From contig JBBRWQ010000002.1 of assembly GCA_038249115.1 (NCBI GenBank), positions 42,922-106,921 on the forward strand: a stretch of 64,000 bases of DNA, read 5' to 3'. Numbering within the stretch: the first letter of the stretch is position 1; each line of letters begins with the position of its first letter. The position numbers and the translations under genes were made by a program. This DNA is from UBA4719 sp038249115 (lineage in GTDB: Bacteria; Actinomycetota; Actinomycetes; Actinomycetales; Dermatophilaceae). Positions 29,223 to 38,249 of the stretch are shown in pieces. The notes under the pieces are model-generated. The model was not told where the DNA came from. It made no database searches and saw nothing but the letters and a program-made list of their open reading frames with translations.

Positions 29223-30415
29223 GGCTTGGCGTTCGCCTCAAGCTCGACCAGCTGGCCGTCCTTGACCTGATAGATACCCGTTGCCGTGGAGCCACGGTGC
29301 GACTCGGCGCTGAACTTGACCTCACCGCTGCCGACGACGCCACCGGTGTCGACGGCGTCCATGGTCTCCAGTGCCGCCTTGATGTTCGCGCCGGTCAGCT
29401 CGTCACCGGCCTTGAGCACCTTCTGGATGCCCTGCGCCATAACGTGCATGGTGTACCAGCCCTGGACGTAGTGCAGACCTTTGGCCTCGAGCGAGGAGCC
29501 CTTGCTCGTGAGGTAGTCGGCGACGTCCTTGTGGCCGGGCTTGCTGGCGCTCGGCGGGGCGAACGGCTGCACCATGATGGTGCCCTCGGCTGCACCAGCT
29601 GCGGTCTTGACCATCAGGTCGTCCGAGCACCAGTTGAGGCAGACGATCTTCATGTCCAGGCCTTGGGCCTTGATGTCCTTGGCGACCTGCGCCGCGGGGC
29701 TGGAGACGTTCTGGATCACGATGTACTTCGCGCCCTGCTTCTTGGCCTGGCTCAGCAGGCCGATCTGGTTCGGCGTCTTGGGCATCGGGTAGGCCGTGTA
29801 ACCCAGCGTCAGGCCCTTCTCGGTGACCCACTTCTGGCCGTCAGCAACCGGGGCGTTGCCGAACGGGCTGTCGTGATGGAAGACCGCGACCTCCGCCTGA
29901 CCCCCCGCGTCCTTGGCGATCCAGTTGAGTGCTACCCGCATCTGGTCGGAGTACGTCGGCGCCACCACGAAGTTGTAGGGAGACTCCTTCGGGTCGGTGA
30001 GAATCTCGGCATACGAGGCGGACATGAACGGCAGTTTGTCGGCGGCGACCTTCTTGCGCAACGCCTCGGAGTCACCGGTGCCCCAACCCTGGATCAGCAC
30101 GGCGTCGCTGGAGACGTACTTCTTGTAGAGCTCCTCGGCGGCTGGCACCTTGTAGGCGTAGTCGTTGGACTGGGCCTCGATCTTGCGCCCCTCGATGCCG
30201 CCCTTGGCGTTGATCCAGTCGATGTAGCCGAGCATGCCCTCGTTGTAGGGCGTGCCCACGTCGCCGGTGGCGCCGGTGAGGTCGGCGATGATGCCGATCT
30301 TGATGGGCGTCTTGTCATCGGACCCGGCCGCCTTGTCGCTACCACCGCAGGCGGTGATCCCGAGCAGCACGGCCACACTGGCGGCCGCGATGGCAGATCT
30401 CTTGGTGTGCTTCAT
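29219..30415 (-). CDS. livJ: Branched-chain-type ABC substrate-binding lipoprotein
   Basis: Extracytoplasmic Leu/Ile/Val-type (periplasmic-binding fold I) receptor of 398 residues. The signal peptide ends with the lipobox GITAC (Cys23). The mature part begins IKIGIIADLTGATGDVGTPYNEGMLGYIDWINAKGGIEGRKIE, the canonical start of Peripla_BP_6 proteins. The next genes up and down encode the transporter. Given the ligase partners, the ligand is more likely a carboxylic acid than an amino acid; this is inference. Confidence 0.9.
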   Translation of the reverse strand: MKHTKRSAIAAASVAVLLGITACGGSDKAAGSDDKTPIKIGIIADLTGATGDVGTPYNEGMLGYIDWINAKGGIEGRKIEAQSNDYAYKVPAAEELYKKYVSSDAVLIQGWGTGDSEALRKKVAADKLPFMSASYAEILTDPKESPYNFVVAPTYSDQMRVALNWIAKDAGGQAEVAVFHHDSPFGNAPVADGQKWVTEKGLTLGYTAYPMPKTPNQIGLLSQAKKQGAKYIVIQNVSSPAAQVAKDIKAQGLDMKIVCLNWCSDDLMVKTAAGAAEGTIMVQPFAPPSASKPGHKDVADYLTSKGSSLEAKGLHYVQGWYTMHVMAQGIQKVLKAGDELTGANIKAALETMDAVDTGGVVGSGEVKFSAESHRGSTATGIYQVKDGQLVELEANAKP

Positions 30416-30482
30416 TTCCAGCGACTCCTTCTGTTCGGATGACTCTTACTGTTCGGATGACGTGGGCAGATGAGCTCGTGTC

Positions 30483-31541
30483 TTAGTAGCGGAACGGCCA
30501 GAACCGCACGTAGTCCTTGGTGCGTTGCCAGATGCGTGCGAGTCCGCGCGGCTCGATGATCAGGAAGAGAACGATGACAAGGCCGAAGACGGCGTTCTTG
30601 ATGGCCGGCAGCTGGTCGGCCAGGAACGGAAGCTGTCCCTTGACCGCATCACTGGCCTCGGTGAGCAGGGCGGGCAGAAGCATCATGAAAGCCGCCCCGT
30701 AGACGGCGCCCGCGACCGATCCCAGGCCCCCAACGATGATCATCGCGAGATAGAGCACGGAGACGTCGAGGGTGAAGCGCTCCCAGGTGACCGTCTCGGT
30801 GTAGTGCGCGGTCAGGGCGCCGGCCAGCCCGACGAAACCGCTGGAGACGGCAAAGGCCGTGACCTTGGCCCGGGTGAGGTTCACGCCAATGGCCTCAGCG
30901 GCGATGTCATGGTCGCGAACCGCCATGAAGGAGCGGCCGAGTCCCGTGCGGAACAGGTTCCGTGCGGCCAACACTGCGATCACCGCAAGGACGAGCAGGA
31001 CCCAGTACCACTGGGACTCGAACGTCTCGCGCTTGATCTCCCACCCGAACAGCTCCAGCCGGGAGACGTCGATGAAGCCCTTGCCCTCGGACAGCCAGGT
31101 CCAGCGTCGGACGACGAAAATGATGATCTCCTGGCTGGCGAGGGTGGCGATCGCCAGATAGAGGCCCTTGAGTCGTAGCGCCGGAAGTCCGAAGAATGCC
31201 CCGATGCCGGCCGTCGTGAGAACCGCGATCAGCACGCTGAAGACCACGGGAAGCCCGGCGCGCTCATGAAGGATCGCGCTGGTGTAGGCGCCGACGGCGA
31301 GGAAGCCGCCCTGCCCCAGGGAGATCTGGCCGGTGAAGCCGACCAGGATGTTGAGGCCGACGGCGCCGATGACGGCGATCAGGATCGTGTTGACGATGCC
31401 GAGCCAGTACTTGTCCAGGACGTAGGGCGCGGCGACCAGGGCGATGATCATCAAGCCCAGTCGGGCGTACTCGGCGCGGGTGTGCCGCAGCGCCAGCTCG
31501 GCCCGGTAGCTGCGGTGGTGGATGCCGGTTGCGGTTGCCAT
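30483..31541 (-). CDS. livM: Branched-chain-type ABC permease (LivM)
   Basis: Membrane subunit, 352 residues, with about nine or ten hydrophobic helices. It carries the LivM hallmark LNILVGFTGQISLGQGGFLAVGAY near residue 65 and SRLELFGWEIKRETFESQWYW in the extracytoplasmic loop, plus the conserved FMAVRDHDIAAEAIGVNL EAA-type loop that contacts the ATPases. It starts 3 bases after livH; the intergenic space to livJ is about 67 bases. Confidence 0.93.
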   Translation of the reverse strand: MATATGIHHRSYRAELALRHTRAEYARLGLMIIALVAAPYVLDKYWLGIVNTILIAVIGAVGLNILVGFTGQISLGQGGFLAVGAYTSAILHERAGLPVVFSVLIAVLTTAGIGAFFGLPALRLKGLYLAIATLASQEIIIFVVRRWTWLSEGKGFIDVSRLELFGWEIKRETFESQWYWVLLVLAVIAVLAARNLFRTGLGRSFMAVRDHDIAAEAIGVNLTRAKVTAFAVSSGFVGLAGALTAHYTETVTWERFTLDVSVLYLAMIIVGGLGSVAGAVYGAAFMMLLPALLTEASDAVKGQLPFLADQLPAIKNAVFGLVIVLFLIIEPRGLARIWQRTKDYVRFWPFRY

Positions 31542-31544
31542 CGC

Positions 31545-32417
31545 TCAGACCCTCTCGATCCGTGTCTCGCCGAAGAGGCCGTAGGGCCGGACCATGAGGA
31601 TCAGAACCAGGACGATGTAGGGGATGACCTCGGCCAGGCCGGGGTCGGCATAGCCGGAGACGTACTGCTTGAGCATGCCGATGGTGAGTCCGCCGACGAT
31701 GGTGCCGGGGACTGAGTCCAGGCCACCGAGGATCACGACGGGGAAGACGATCAGCCCGAAGCTCGCGATGTTCTGCTCGACCGCGGACACATCCGCCAGC
31801 AGGACGCCGGCGATCAGTGCGCTGACTGCAGCAAGCGCCCATGCCATCGCGAAGATCCGGCGGACCGAGATGCCCATCGTGAGGGCGGCCTGCTGATCGT
31901 CGGCCACAGCCCGCATCGCGATGCCGTGACGCGACCGCCGGAAGAACATCGTGAAGCCGGTCAGGACGAATGCCGCGATGGCAATGACGAAGAGCCGGTT
32001 CAGCGGGACCTGGCCCCCGAAGATCTTGATCGAGTCACGAGGCAGGATCGCCGGTTGCTCACGAACAGAGGTGCCGAAGAACATCTGAACGACCGCCCGC
32101 AGGACCGCCGACAGGCCGATCGTCACCATGATCACGCTGATCGGGCTCTCACCGATCATCGGTCGCAGGACGAACCGCTCGACGACGATACCCAGGCCTA
32201 CCGCGATGAGGACGCCGACGACGCTGGCCAGCACGACCGGCAGGCCGAGCAGCACGAACGCGGCGTAGAAGGTGTAGGCGCCGACCAGCAGGAACTCGCC
32301 CTGGGCGAAGTTGATGACGCTGGTGGCCTTGTAGATCAGGACGAACCCGAGCGCTGCGAGCGCGAGGATGGCGCCGTCTGCCATACCGTAGACCGTCAGT
32401 GACACGAAGGTGCTCAT
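31545..32417 (-). CDS. livH: Branched-chain-type ABC permease (LivH)
   Basis: Membrane subunit, 290 residues, with about eight helices. It contains YKATSVINFAQGEFLLVGAYTFY near the N-terminus (LivH signature), MRAVADDQQAALTMGISVRRIF as the ATPase-contact loop, and IVFPVVILGGLDSVPGTIVGGLTIG. It overlaps the upstream acyl-CoA synthetase by 4 bases, so the two are translationally coupled. Confidence 0.93.
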   Translation of the reverse strand: MSTFVSLTVYGMADGAILALAALGFVLIYKATSVINFAQGEFLLVGAYTFYAAFVLLGLPVVLASVVGVLIAVGLGIVVERFVLRPMIGESPISVIMVTIGLSAVLRAVVQMFFGTSVREQPAILPRDSIKIFGGQVPLNRLFVIAIAAFVLTGFTMFFRRSRHGIAMRAVADDQQAALTMGISVRRIFAMAWALAAVSALIAGVLLADVSAVEQNIASFGLIVFPVVILGGLDSVPGTIVGGLTIGMLKQYVSGYADPGLAEVIPYIVLVLILMVRPYGLFGETRIERV

Positions 32418-34429
32418 CGGCGGCCACTCCAGACGGGACGGCGGCCTCGGCCGGCGGGAACGACATAGCCGATCAGGTCGAAGATCCGCAGGTCGATCGT
32501 GCGTTCCACGATCGAGCCGTCCTGATAGGTCACCGCGCTACGGACTTCCACACCCGGCTCGCCCTTGTCGAGCGCGGCGATGATGTCGGCGTAGCGCTCG
32601 TTGATTACCGAACGGCGGACCTTGCGGGTGCGGGTGATCTCGTCGTCGTCGGGGTCGAACTGCTTGTGCAGGATGGCGAACCGCTGGATCCGGATGCTCT
32701 CGGGCAGATCCTGGTTGGCACGGTCCACTTCCTCGGCGACCAGGTCGTATACGTCCTTCTTGCCGACCAGGTCGGTATAGGTCGTGTAGGACAGGTGCTG
32801 GTGCTCTGCCCATGAACCCACAGTGAGGGAGTCCAGGGTGATCAGGGCCGTCATACCGCCGTGGGCTTCCAGGTCTTCGCCGGCCGCGCCGCCGTCGCCG
32901 GCGAACGTGACGGCCTCTTCGATGTAGGGCGAGAACTTCAGCTTGTTCTCGATGAAGGCGCTGGAGAAGCGCGTGCCGTCCGCCGTCTCCAGGACGTCCT
33001 TGGCTCGGTCGATGACGACGAGCTGGCCTGCCTCATCAAGGTATCCGGCGTCACCGGTGTGCAGCCAGCCGTCCTTGTCGACCGTCTCGGCGGTCACCTC
33101 GGGCTGGCGGTGATAACCACGGAATACCGACGCGGAGCGGAGCAGGATCTCGCCATCATCGGTGATCCGTAGCTCGGTGCCGGGGATCGGTGTGCCCACC
33201 GTGTTGAACGCGATGGCATCGTCGCGGTGCACAACGGCGATGCCGCAGATCTCGGTCTGCCCGTAGATCTGCTTGAGGTTGACGCCGATCGCGTGGAAGA
33301 AGCGGAAGACGTCCGGGCCGAGAGGGGCACCACCGGTGTAGCAGCGTCTGATCCGGGCCAGGCCCAGCTGGTCGCGGACAGGGTGGAGGGCCACAGCGTC
33401 GGCGAGGCGATAGGCCAGACCCAGCCAGAGACCAGGACCCTGGCCCTTGACCCGACGCCCTGCCACCTTGTCCCCCACGGCGTAGCCCAAGCCGAAGGTC
33501 GCCCGCTTGAGCCAGCCGGCCTCGTCGATGCGTACCTGCACCTCTGAGAGCATCGACTCCCAGATGCGTGGCGGGCTGAACATGACGTTGGGGCCGATCT
33601 CGCGCAGGTCCGCCTTCTGGGTCAGGGCGTCCTCGGGGAAGGAGATGGTCAGGCCTCGCGAGAGCCCGCAGGCCACAGCGAGCATCTGCTCACCGATCCA
33701 GGCGAACGGAAGGAAGGACACGTAACGGTCCTTGGCGCCGATCGGGTCGACGGCGGTGAGGTGCTCGGCCATCGCCAGCAGGTTGGCATGAGAGAGCTCG
33801 CCGAGCTTGGGGCGCGACGTCGTGCCGGAGGTCGTGCAGATGATCGCGATGTCCTCAGCGCTGCACTCGTCCAGCTGACTGTCCAGCCAGCCGGGTCGCT
33901 GCATTGAGAGTTCTCGGCCGAGCGCCTCGACGTCGGTGAAGTTCCGAAGACACGGATCGGTGTAGGACTCCAGACCGTGCGGGTCGTAGAAGATGATGGT
34001 CTCGACGAGCAGTGCGGGACCCCCCTCAGCTCCGGTCGCGCCCAGGCCTGTCTTCTCGTCGTCTCGCAGTCGCAGCAGCTTGTCCACCTGCTCCTGGTCC
34101 TCGGCCACGACGACCTTGACCCGAGCCAGGGTCAGGATGTGCCTCAGCTCCTCGTTGATGCTGGTGGGGAAGATGCCGACCACAGCGGCCCCCAGCGTCT
34201 GCGTCGCGAGCTCGGCGATGAGCCACTCGGGCCGGTTGTCCCCCAGGACCGCCACGACATCGCCCCGTTGGATCCCGAGGGAGGCGAGCCCGTGCGCGAA
34301 GTCGCGCACGCGGGCGTTGTACAAGCTCCAGGTCACGGGCTTCCAGATGCCGTAACGCTTTTCCTGAAGTGCCACCTCGTGCGGACGCTCGGTGGCGAGT
34401 CTCGCCAAGAGCTGCGGGAAGGTGCTCAC
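32414..34429 (-). CDS. Long-chain-type acyl-CoA synthetase (AMP-binding)
   Basis: Adenylate-forming ligase of 671 residues, FadD15/bubblegum-like. The phosphate loop reads TTSGTTSRPKLGELSHANL (near residue 200), QIYGQTEICG is the A5 motif, and WLHTGDAGYLDEAGQLVVIDR the A7 motif. The C-terminal region has EITRTRKVRR with the expected catalytic Lys. Residues after about 600 form an extra tail. It overlaps both livG and livH by 4 bases, so ligase and transporter are made together, suggesting vectorial uptake and CoA activation of an organic acid. The substrate is unknown. Confidence 0.87.
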   Translation of the reverse strand: MSTFPQLLARLATERPHEVALQEKRYGIWKPVTWSLYNARVRDFAHGLASLGIQRGDVVAVLGDNRPEWLIAELATQTLGAAVVGIFPTSINEELRHILTLARVKVVVAEDQEQVDKLLRLRDDEKTGLGATGAEGGPALLVETIIFYDPHGLESYTDPCLRNFTDVEALGRELSMQRPGWLDSQLDECSAEDIAIICTTSGTTSRPKLGELSHANLLAMAEHLTAVDPIGAKDRYVSFLPFAWIGEQMLAVACGLSRGLTISFPEDALTQKADLREIGPNVMFSPPRIWESMLSEVQVRIDEAGWLKRATFGLGYAVGDKVAGRRVKGQGPGLWLGLAYRLADAVALHPVRDQLGLARIRRCYTGGAPLGPDVFRFFHAIGVNLKQIYGQTEICGIAVVHRDDAIAFNTVGTPIPGTELRITDDGEILLRSASVFRGYHRQPEVTAETVDKDGWLHTGDAGYLDEAGQLVVIDRAKDVLETADGTRFSSAFIENKLKFSPYIEEAVTFAGDGGAAGEDLEAHGGMTALITLDSLTVGSWAEHQHLSYTTYTDLVGKKDVYDLVAEEVDRANQDLPESIRIQRFAILHKQFDPDDDEITRTRKVRRSVINERYADIIAALDKGEPGVEVRSAVTYQDGSIVERTIDLRIFDLIGYVVPAGRGRRPVWSGRR

Positions 34430-35283
34430 TCTGCCCCCTCCGCACCCAGGTAGGCCTCGATGACGGCCGGACTGCGCTTGACCTCGTCAGGGGTGCCATC
34501 GGCAATCAACCGGCCGAAGTCGAGGACGCTGACCCGGTCGGAGATATCCATGACGACGTTCATGTCGTGCTCGATGAGGACCACGGTGACGCCGGCGAGC
34601 TCGTGGACGTCGAGGATGTAGCGCGCCATGTCCTCTTTCTCCTCGGCGTTCATACCGGCCATCGGCTCGTCCAGCAGCAGCAGCGCCGGCTGGATGCAGA
34701 GCGCCCGCCCGAGCTCGACGCGCTTCTGGATTCCGTAGGCGAGCGACCCGACGGCGTGGTGGCGATAGGCCTGCAGCTGAAGCAGGTCGATGACCTCCTC
34801 GACCAGGCCGCGATGAGCGATCTCCTGGCGGCGGGCCGGTCCGAACCACAGAAGGGACGCGGCCACGCTGTGGTTCATGTGGATGTGCCTGCCGAGCATG
34901 AGGTTCTCGAGGACAGTCAGCTGGGCGAAGAGCTCGATGTTCTGGAAGGACCGTGCCACCCCCAGTCGGGCGATCCGGTGCGGCGCCAGCCGGGTGAGCT
35001 CATGGCTGGTGGCACCACGGTCGGCACGGCCGGCACCGGTATGCAGGACGATGTTGCCTTCCTGGGGGTGGTAGAGGCCGCTCGCGCAGTTCAACAGGGA
35101 TGACTTGCCGGCGCCATTGGGTCCGATGACCGCATGAATATGCCCTTGGGTGACGGTGAAGCCTACGTCGGTCAGTGCCGTGACGCCGCCGAAGCGCAGG
35201 GTGACGTCATGCACCTCCAACAGGGGCTCACCTGCGCGCACCCCGCTGGAGTTCAGGGTGTGCTGGTACGCCCGGGTGAGCAC
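34426..35283 (-). CDS. livG: Branched-chain-type ABC transporter ATPase (LivG)
   Basis: First gene of the uptake operon. 285 residues: Walker A IGPNGAGKSSLLN, the LivG-type GVARSFQNIELF Q-loop, signature AYGIQKRVELGRAL (in place of LSGGQ, as usual in LivG), Walker B LLLLDEPMAGMN and the VLIEHDMNVVM switch. The promoter region upstream is shared with the divergent iclR gene and holds two palindromes. Confidence 0.93.
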   Translation of the reverse strand: MLTRAYQHTLNSSGVRAGEPLLEVHDVTLRFGGVTALTDVGFTVTQGHIHAVIGPNGAGKSSLLNCASGLYHPQEGNIVLHTGAGRADRGATSHELTRLAPHRIARLGVARSFQNIELFAQLTVLENLMLGRHIHMNHSVAASLLWFGPARRQEIAHRGLVEEVIDLLQLQAYRHHAVGSLAYGIQKRVELGRALCIQPALLLLDEPMAGMNAEEKEDMARYILDVHELAGVTVVLIEHDMNVVMDISDRVSVLDFGRLIADGTPDEVKRSPAVIEAYLGAEGAE

Positions 35284-35345
35284 GTGGAGACCTCCTCGTC
35301 GCCGGACATACCGGCTGTTGCCGGCGGTTCCGAGTGAGCATAGGG

Positions 35346-35360
35346 TTCCACTATGTGAAA
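35346..35360. promoter_or_regulatory. IclR-type operator, copy 1 (livG side)
   Basis: TTCCACTATGTGAAA; its reverse complement TTTCACATAGTGGAA matches copy 2 (TTTCACTCAGTGTGA at 35404-35418) in the pattern TTTCAC-N2-AGTG. It lies about 63 bases upstream of the livG start. Confidence 0.55.
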
Positions 35361-35403
35361 GGCAATACCCTTTTTTCGGAATGGGTGTTCGGTGTTATCG
35401 TCC

Positions 35404-35418
35404 TTTCACTCAGTGTGA
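35404..35418. promoter_or_regulatory. IclR-type operator, copy 2 (iclR side)
   Basis: TTTCACTCAGTGTGA, an imperfect palindrome about 49 bases before the iclR ATG. Together with copy 1 it flanks the divergent promoter region. Binding by the adjacent IclR protein is inferred from position and symmetry. Confidence 0.55.
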
Positions 35419-35466
35419 GACCCGTGATATTTCGCTGACGTTGCACGTCCCTGGAGGAGAGACCCG

Positions 35467-36222
35467 ATGCAGAACGACGCCGACACTGCCGATGGTCGCG
35501 GCGGTCTTGGCACCGTCCGCAATGCGGTCGTGCTGCTCGAGCTGCTCAGTGGAGGGCCCGCCTATCAGCAGCTCACCGACCTCGCCGAGAGGTCCGGGCT
35601 CTCCGTGCCGACGGTCCACCGGCTGCTGCGTTCGCTCGTACTCGCTGACCTGGTCGAGCAGGACCCGCGTTCCTCCCGCTACGGCCTGGGCCCAGAGCTG
35701 ACCCGTCTGTCCCATCTGTACCTCGCCCGGCTGCCGATCCTGGGCGCTCTGGCCCCCTACCTCGTGCAGCTCCGCGACCAGGTCGGATCCACGGTGCATG
35801 TTGAGGTTCTCGTCCGCGGACAGGCCGTCTACATCGACCAGGTTGATGGCGATGACCACGGGATCTATCGGGACGCGCACCGCGTCCACCCAGCCTTCGC
35901 AACCGCTGGTGGTCGGGTACTCGCCGCCCGGGGGGATGCTGAGGTCTGGAAAGCGGCCTGGGAGGTCGCCTCTCCGCAGGATCAGCAAGAGGCCGACCGC
36001 GGTCGGGACACGTGGGCGCGGGCGAGCCACCTGGTCACCGACGGTCCGGATCCCAGCGCGCCACGGGAGATCGCCGTGCCGGTCATGGACGGTCATGGTC
36101 TTGCGGTCGCCGCGCTTGCGGCCAACCTGCCGCCCATTGCGGATGCAGCACAGGTCGAGGCGACGGCCGCCCACCTGCGTCTCGCCGCCGCAGCAGCAGG
36201 AAGGACCCTGGGTCATGGCTGA
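35467..36222 (+). CDS. IclR-family transcriptional regulator (liv/ligase cluster)
   Basis: A 251-residue regulator. The N-terminal winged helix-turn-helix (GTVRNAVVLLELLSGGPAYQQLTDLAERSGLSVPTVHRLLRSL, about 15-60) precedes an IclR effector-binding domain (about 80-245) with VHVEVLVRGQAVYIDQVDG, HPAFATAGGRVLAA and PREIAVPVMDGHGLAVAALA. GGAGGAGAG lies 6 bases before the ATG. Divergent from the liv operon and overlapping the following synthetase-like gene by 8 bases; it probably senses the imported acid or its CoA ester. Confidence 0.9.
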   Translation: MQNDADTADGRGGLGTVRNAVVLLELLSGGPAYQQLTDLAERSGLSVPTVHRLLRSLVLADLVEQDPRSSRYGLGPELTRLSHLYLARLPILGALAPYLVQLRDQVGSTVHVEVLVRGQAVYIDQVDGDDHGIYRDAHRVHPAFATAGGRVLAARGDAEVWKAAWEVASPQDQQEADRGRDTWARASHLVTDGPDPSAPREIAVPVMDGHGLAVAALAANLPPIADAAQVEATAAHLRLAAAAAGRTLGHG

Positions 36223-38107
36223 GCAGAGCCCCGCGGCTGGCGACTCCTCCGGCGCTGCCGCAGCCGCCGCCATCACAGACTCCTTCGACCTCACCGTCTG
36301 GGCCACGGTCGGGTCAGAGCTGACCTGGACCAGGCCGTATGACGATCTGTGGGTTCCGGGCCAAGCCGGCGGCGCATGGTTCGCGGGGGGCCAGCTGAAC
36401 GCGTCGGTCATCTGCGTCGACCGGCATCTGCCACACCGGGCTGAGCAGGTCGCGATCCTCTGGGAGGGCGAGCCGGGTGACCGCAGGTCGCTGACCTTCC
36501 GGCAGCTCCATGATGAGGTGCTCGCGCTGACCCGAGGCCTGCGCGGCCTCGGCGTGGTGCCGGGCGATCGCGTTGTACTGCACCTGGGCTGGCTGCCCGA
36601 GACAGTCGTAGCCATGCTCGCGTGCGCCCGCATCGGTGCAGTGCACACGATCATCCCGACGCCTCTGCCCGCCGAGGCCCTGGCCGACCGGCTCGAGGAT
36701 CTGACCCCCAAGATCCTGTTCACCCAGGACGGTGCCTGGCGGCGGGGAGCGGCGCGGCCGTTGAAGACCCTCGCGGACGAGGCCCTGAGCGCTGTCGCCG
36801 GTTTTGGCGTCGAACAGACCATCGTCGTCCGCCGGACCGGCATGGATGTGGCCTGGTACGAGGGTGATCGGTGGTACCACGACCTCATTGCCGGCAGCCG
36901 CCCTGGCCAGATGGTAGGCCGCCTCGGTGACGCGGCGCCGGCGATCCTGCCGGCCAGCCACCCACTCATCGCGGTCAACCTGGCCAACCGCCGCGGTCGT
37001 CCGGTCACGGTGCTCCACGCCACCGCGAACGTCATGGCCAGCTCCACCGCAGTGCACCGACTCGGCATCAGCGGCGGCGGCGTGTTCTGGTGTGCGGGCG
37101 ACGTTTCCTGGCTCGGCGCCCAGGTCCACGGGATCTACGGCCCGCTCGCCTGCGGAGACACCACAGTCATGTTCGAGGGCACGCTCGACGTTCCCACGCA
37201 CGCCCGCGCGTGGGAGGTCATCGAGCGATACGGCGTCGCGACCCTGTTGACCTCACCATCGGTCGTCCGAACCATGCGGGGCTGGTCCCACGAACTGCCG
37301 GACGTGGGCTCGATCAAGTCCCTGGCGCGAGTCGTCACCATGGGTGAGCCGATGGATCCCGAGCTGCACGAGTGGCTGCTGCGCGACCTCGGCCGGGGCG
37401 ACCTCGAGGTCGCCGACGGATGGGGTCAGGTCGAGCTCGGCGGCATCGTACGTCTGGACCGTCCGGTGGACCCCTCGGCGATGCCAGACCCGGGACTGCA
37501 GATCGTCGACGCAGCCGGCCGGCCGGTGCCACAGGGTGATTCCGGGGAGCTCGTTCTGGGCCGGCCGTGGGCCGGGACCATGGGTCAAGCCGAGGGCCCG
37601 ACCATAGAGGTCACCGAAAGCCACTGGTCCCGCCACCCGGCGGTCTACGCCACCGGTGACCTGGCCCGGCTCAGATCTGACGGCGCGATCGAGTTCCTGG
37701 GGCGCACCGACGAGGTGGTGTCGGTGGCCGGGCAGCTCGTGTCGCTCACCGAGGTGCGCGAGGTACTGTTGGCTCACCCCTTCGTGCGGTCCGCTGACGT
37801 CGTTGAGCGCAAGGACGGTCAGATCGGTCGATCCCTTGCCGCCGCAGTGGTTCTCGCAGCCGAAGCGCTCCCAGAGACTCCGGATCTTGTTGCGGTGGCC
37901 CGCGACCTGCTCGATGCGGTCCGCGAGGTGATGGGCGGGCTGGCGCGGCCGCGAATACTGCTGTTCGTGGACAGGTTCGGTGACGAGCTCACAGCCTCAG
38001 ATCGACGAGATGCACTGGCAACGTTGGCTGCTCGCGAGACGCACGGGCCGCTGCAGCTGACCTGGTCGCAGGTCGTTGCTGCCGCCGGCCGCGGCCCGCG
38101 AACCTAG
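36215..38107 (+). CDS. Degenerate acetyl-CoA-synthetase-like protein
   Basis: A 630-residue homologue of acetyl/propionyl-CoA synthetase. The fold is recognisable: GDRRSLTFRQLHDEVLALTRGL, a FWCAGDVSWLGAQVHGIYGPLACGDTTVMFEG region as in Acs, and YATGDLARLRSDGAIEFLGRTDEVV. However the ATP phosphate loop, TSGSTGKPKG in Acs, is here LANRRGRPVT (residues 256-265), and the C-terminal catalytic-lysine motif (SGKI/MRR) is replaced by DELTASDRRDA. DTWWQTE is changed to DGWGQVE. It is therefore probably not a normal CoA ligase. It overlaps the iclR gene by 8 bases, suggesting a sensory or accessory role. Confidence 0.8.
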   Translation: MAEQSPAAGDSSGAAAAAAITDSFDLTVWATVGSELTWTRPYDDLWVPGQAGGAWFAGGQLNASVICVDRHLPHRAEQVAILWEGEPGDRRSLTFRQLHDEVLALTRGLRGLGVVPGDRVVLHLGWLPETVVAMLACARIGAVHTIIPTPLPAEALADRLEDLTPKILFTQDGAWRRGAARPLKTLADEALSAVAGFGVEQTIVVRRTGMDVAWYEGDRWYHDLIAGSRPGQMVGRLGDAAPAILPASHPLIAVNLANRRGRPVTVLHATANVMASSTAVHRLGISGGGVFWCAGDVSWLGAQVHGIYGPLACGDTTVMFEGTLDVPTHARAWEVIERYGVATLLTSPSVVRTMRGWSHELPDVGSIKSLARVVTMGEPMDPELHEWLLRDLGRGDLEVADGWGQVELGGIVRLDRPVDPSAMPDPGLQIVDAAGRPVPQGDSGELVLGRPWAGTMGQAEGPTIEVTESHWSRHPAVYATGDLARLRSDGAIEFLGRTDEVVSVAGQLVSLTEVREVLLAHPFVRSADVVERKDGQIGRSLAAAVVLAAEALPETPDLVAVARDLLDAVREVMGGLARPRILLFVDRFGDELTASDRRDALATLAARETHGPLQLTWSQVVAAAGRGPRT

Positions 38108-38147
38108 TCGGCCTACGAAATACGATCGCCCCGCTCGAACATCTGGA

Positions 38148-38240
38148 CTACCGCCGGGCACTCGGCGTGCCGACATCCGGGTCGGCGCCCGCGGCCAGCA
38201 GCACCCGGACCACGTCGTCCCACGGTCCGTCGGTGGTCAT
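38148..38240 (-). pseudogene. Ankyrin-repeat gene remnant
   Basis: A 30-codon frame whose centre VVRVLLAAGADPDVGTP is one ankyrin repeat core. It has its own ATG and stop but is too short to be a functional ankyrin protein. It lies in the gap between the synthetase-like gene and hutD, with the opposite strand empty. Best explained as the 3' remnant of a deleted gene. Confidence 0.45.
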
Positions 38241-38249
38241 GACCTCAGA

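Noticed and set aside
29204..30442. Plus-strand frame of 412 codons opposite livJ
   Set aside because: It covers the lipoprotein gene exactly in antisense and has no recognisable domain.
35798..36214. 5' extension of the acetyl-CoA-synthetase-like frame
   Set aside because: The frame is open upstream but overlaps the iclR gene and shows no Acs-like sequence before MAEQSPAAG at 36215.
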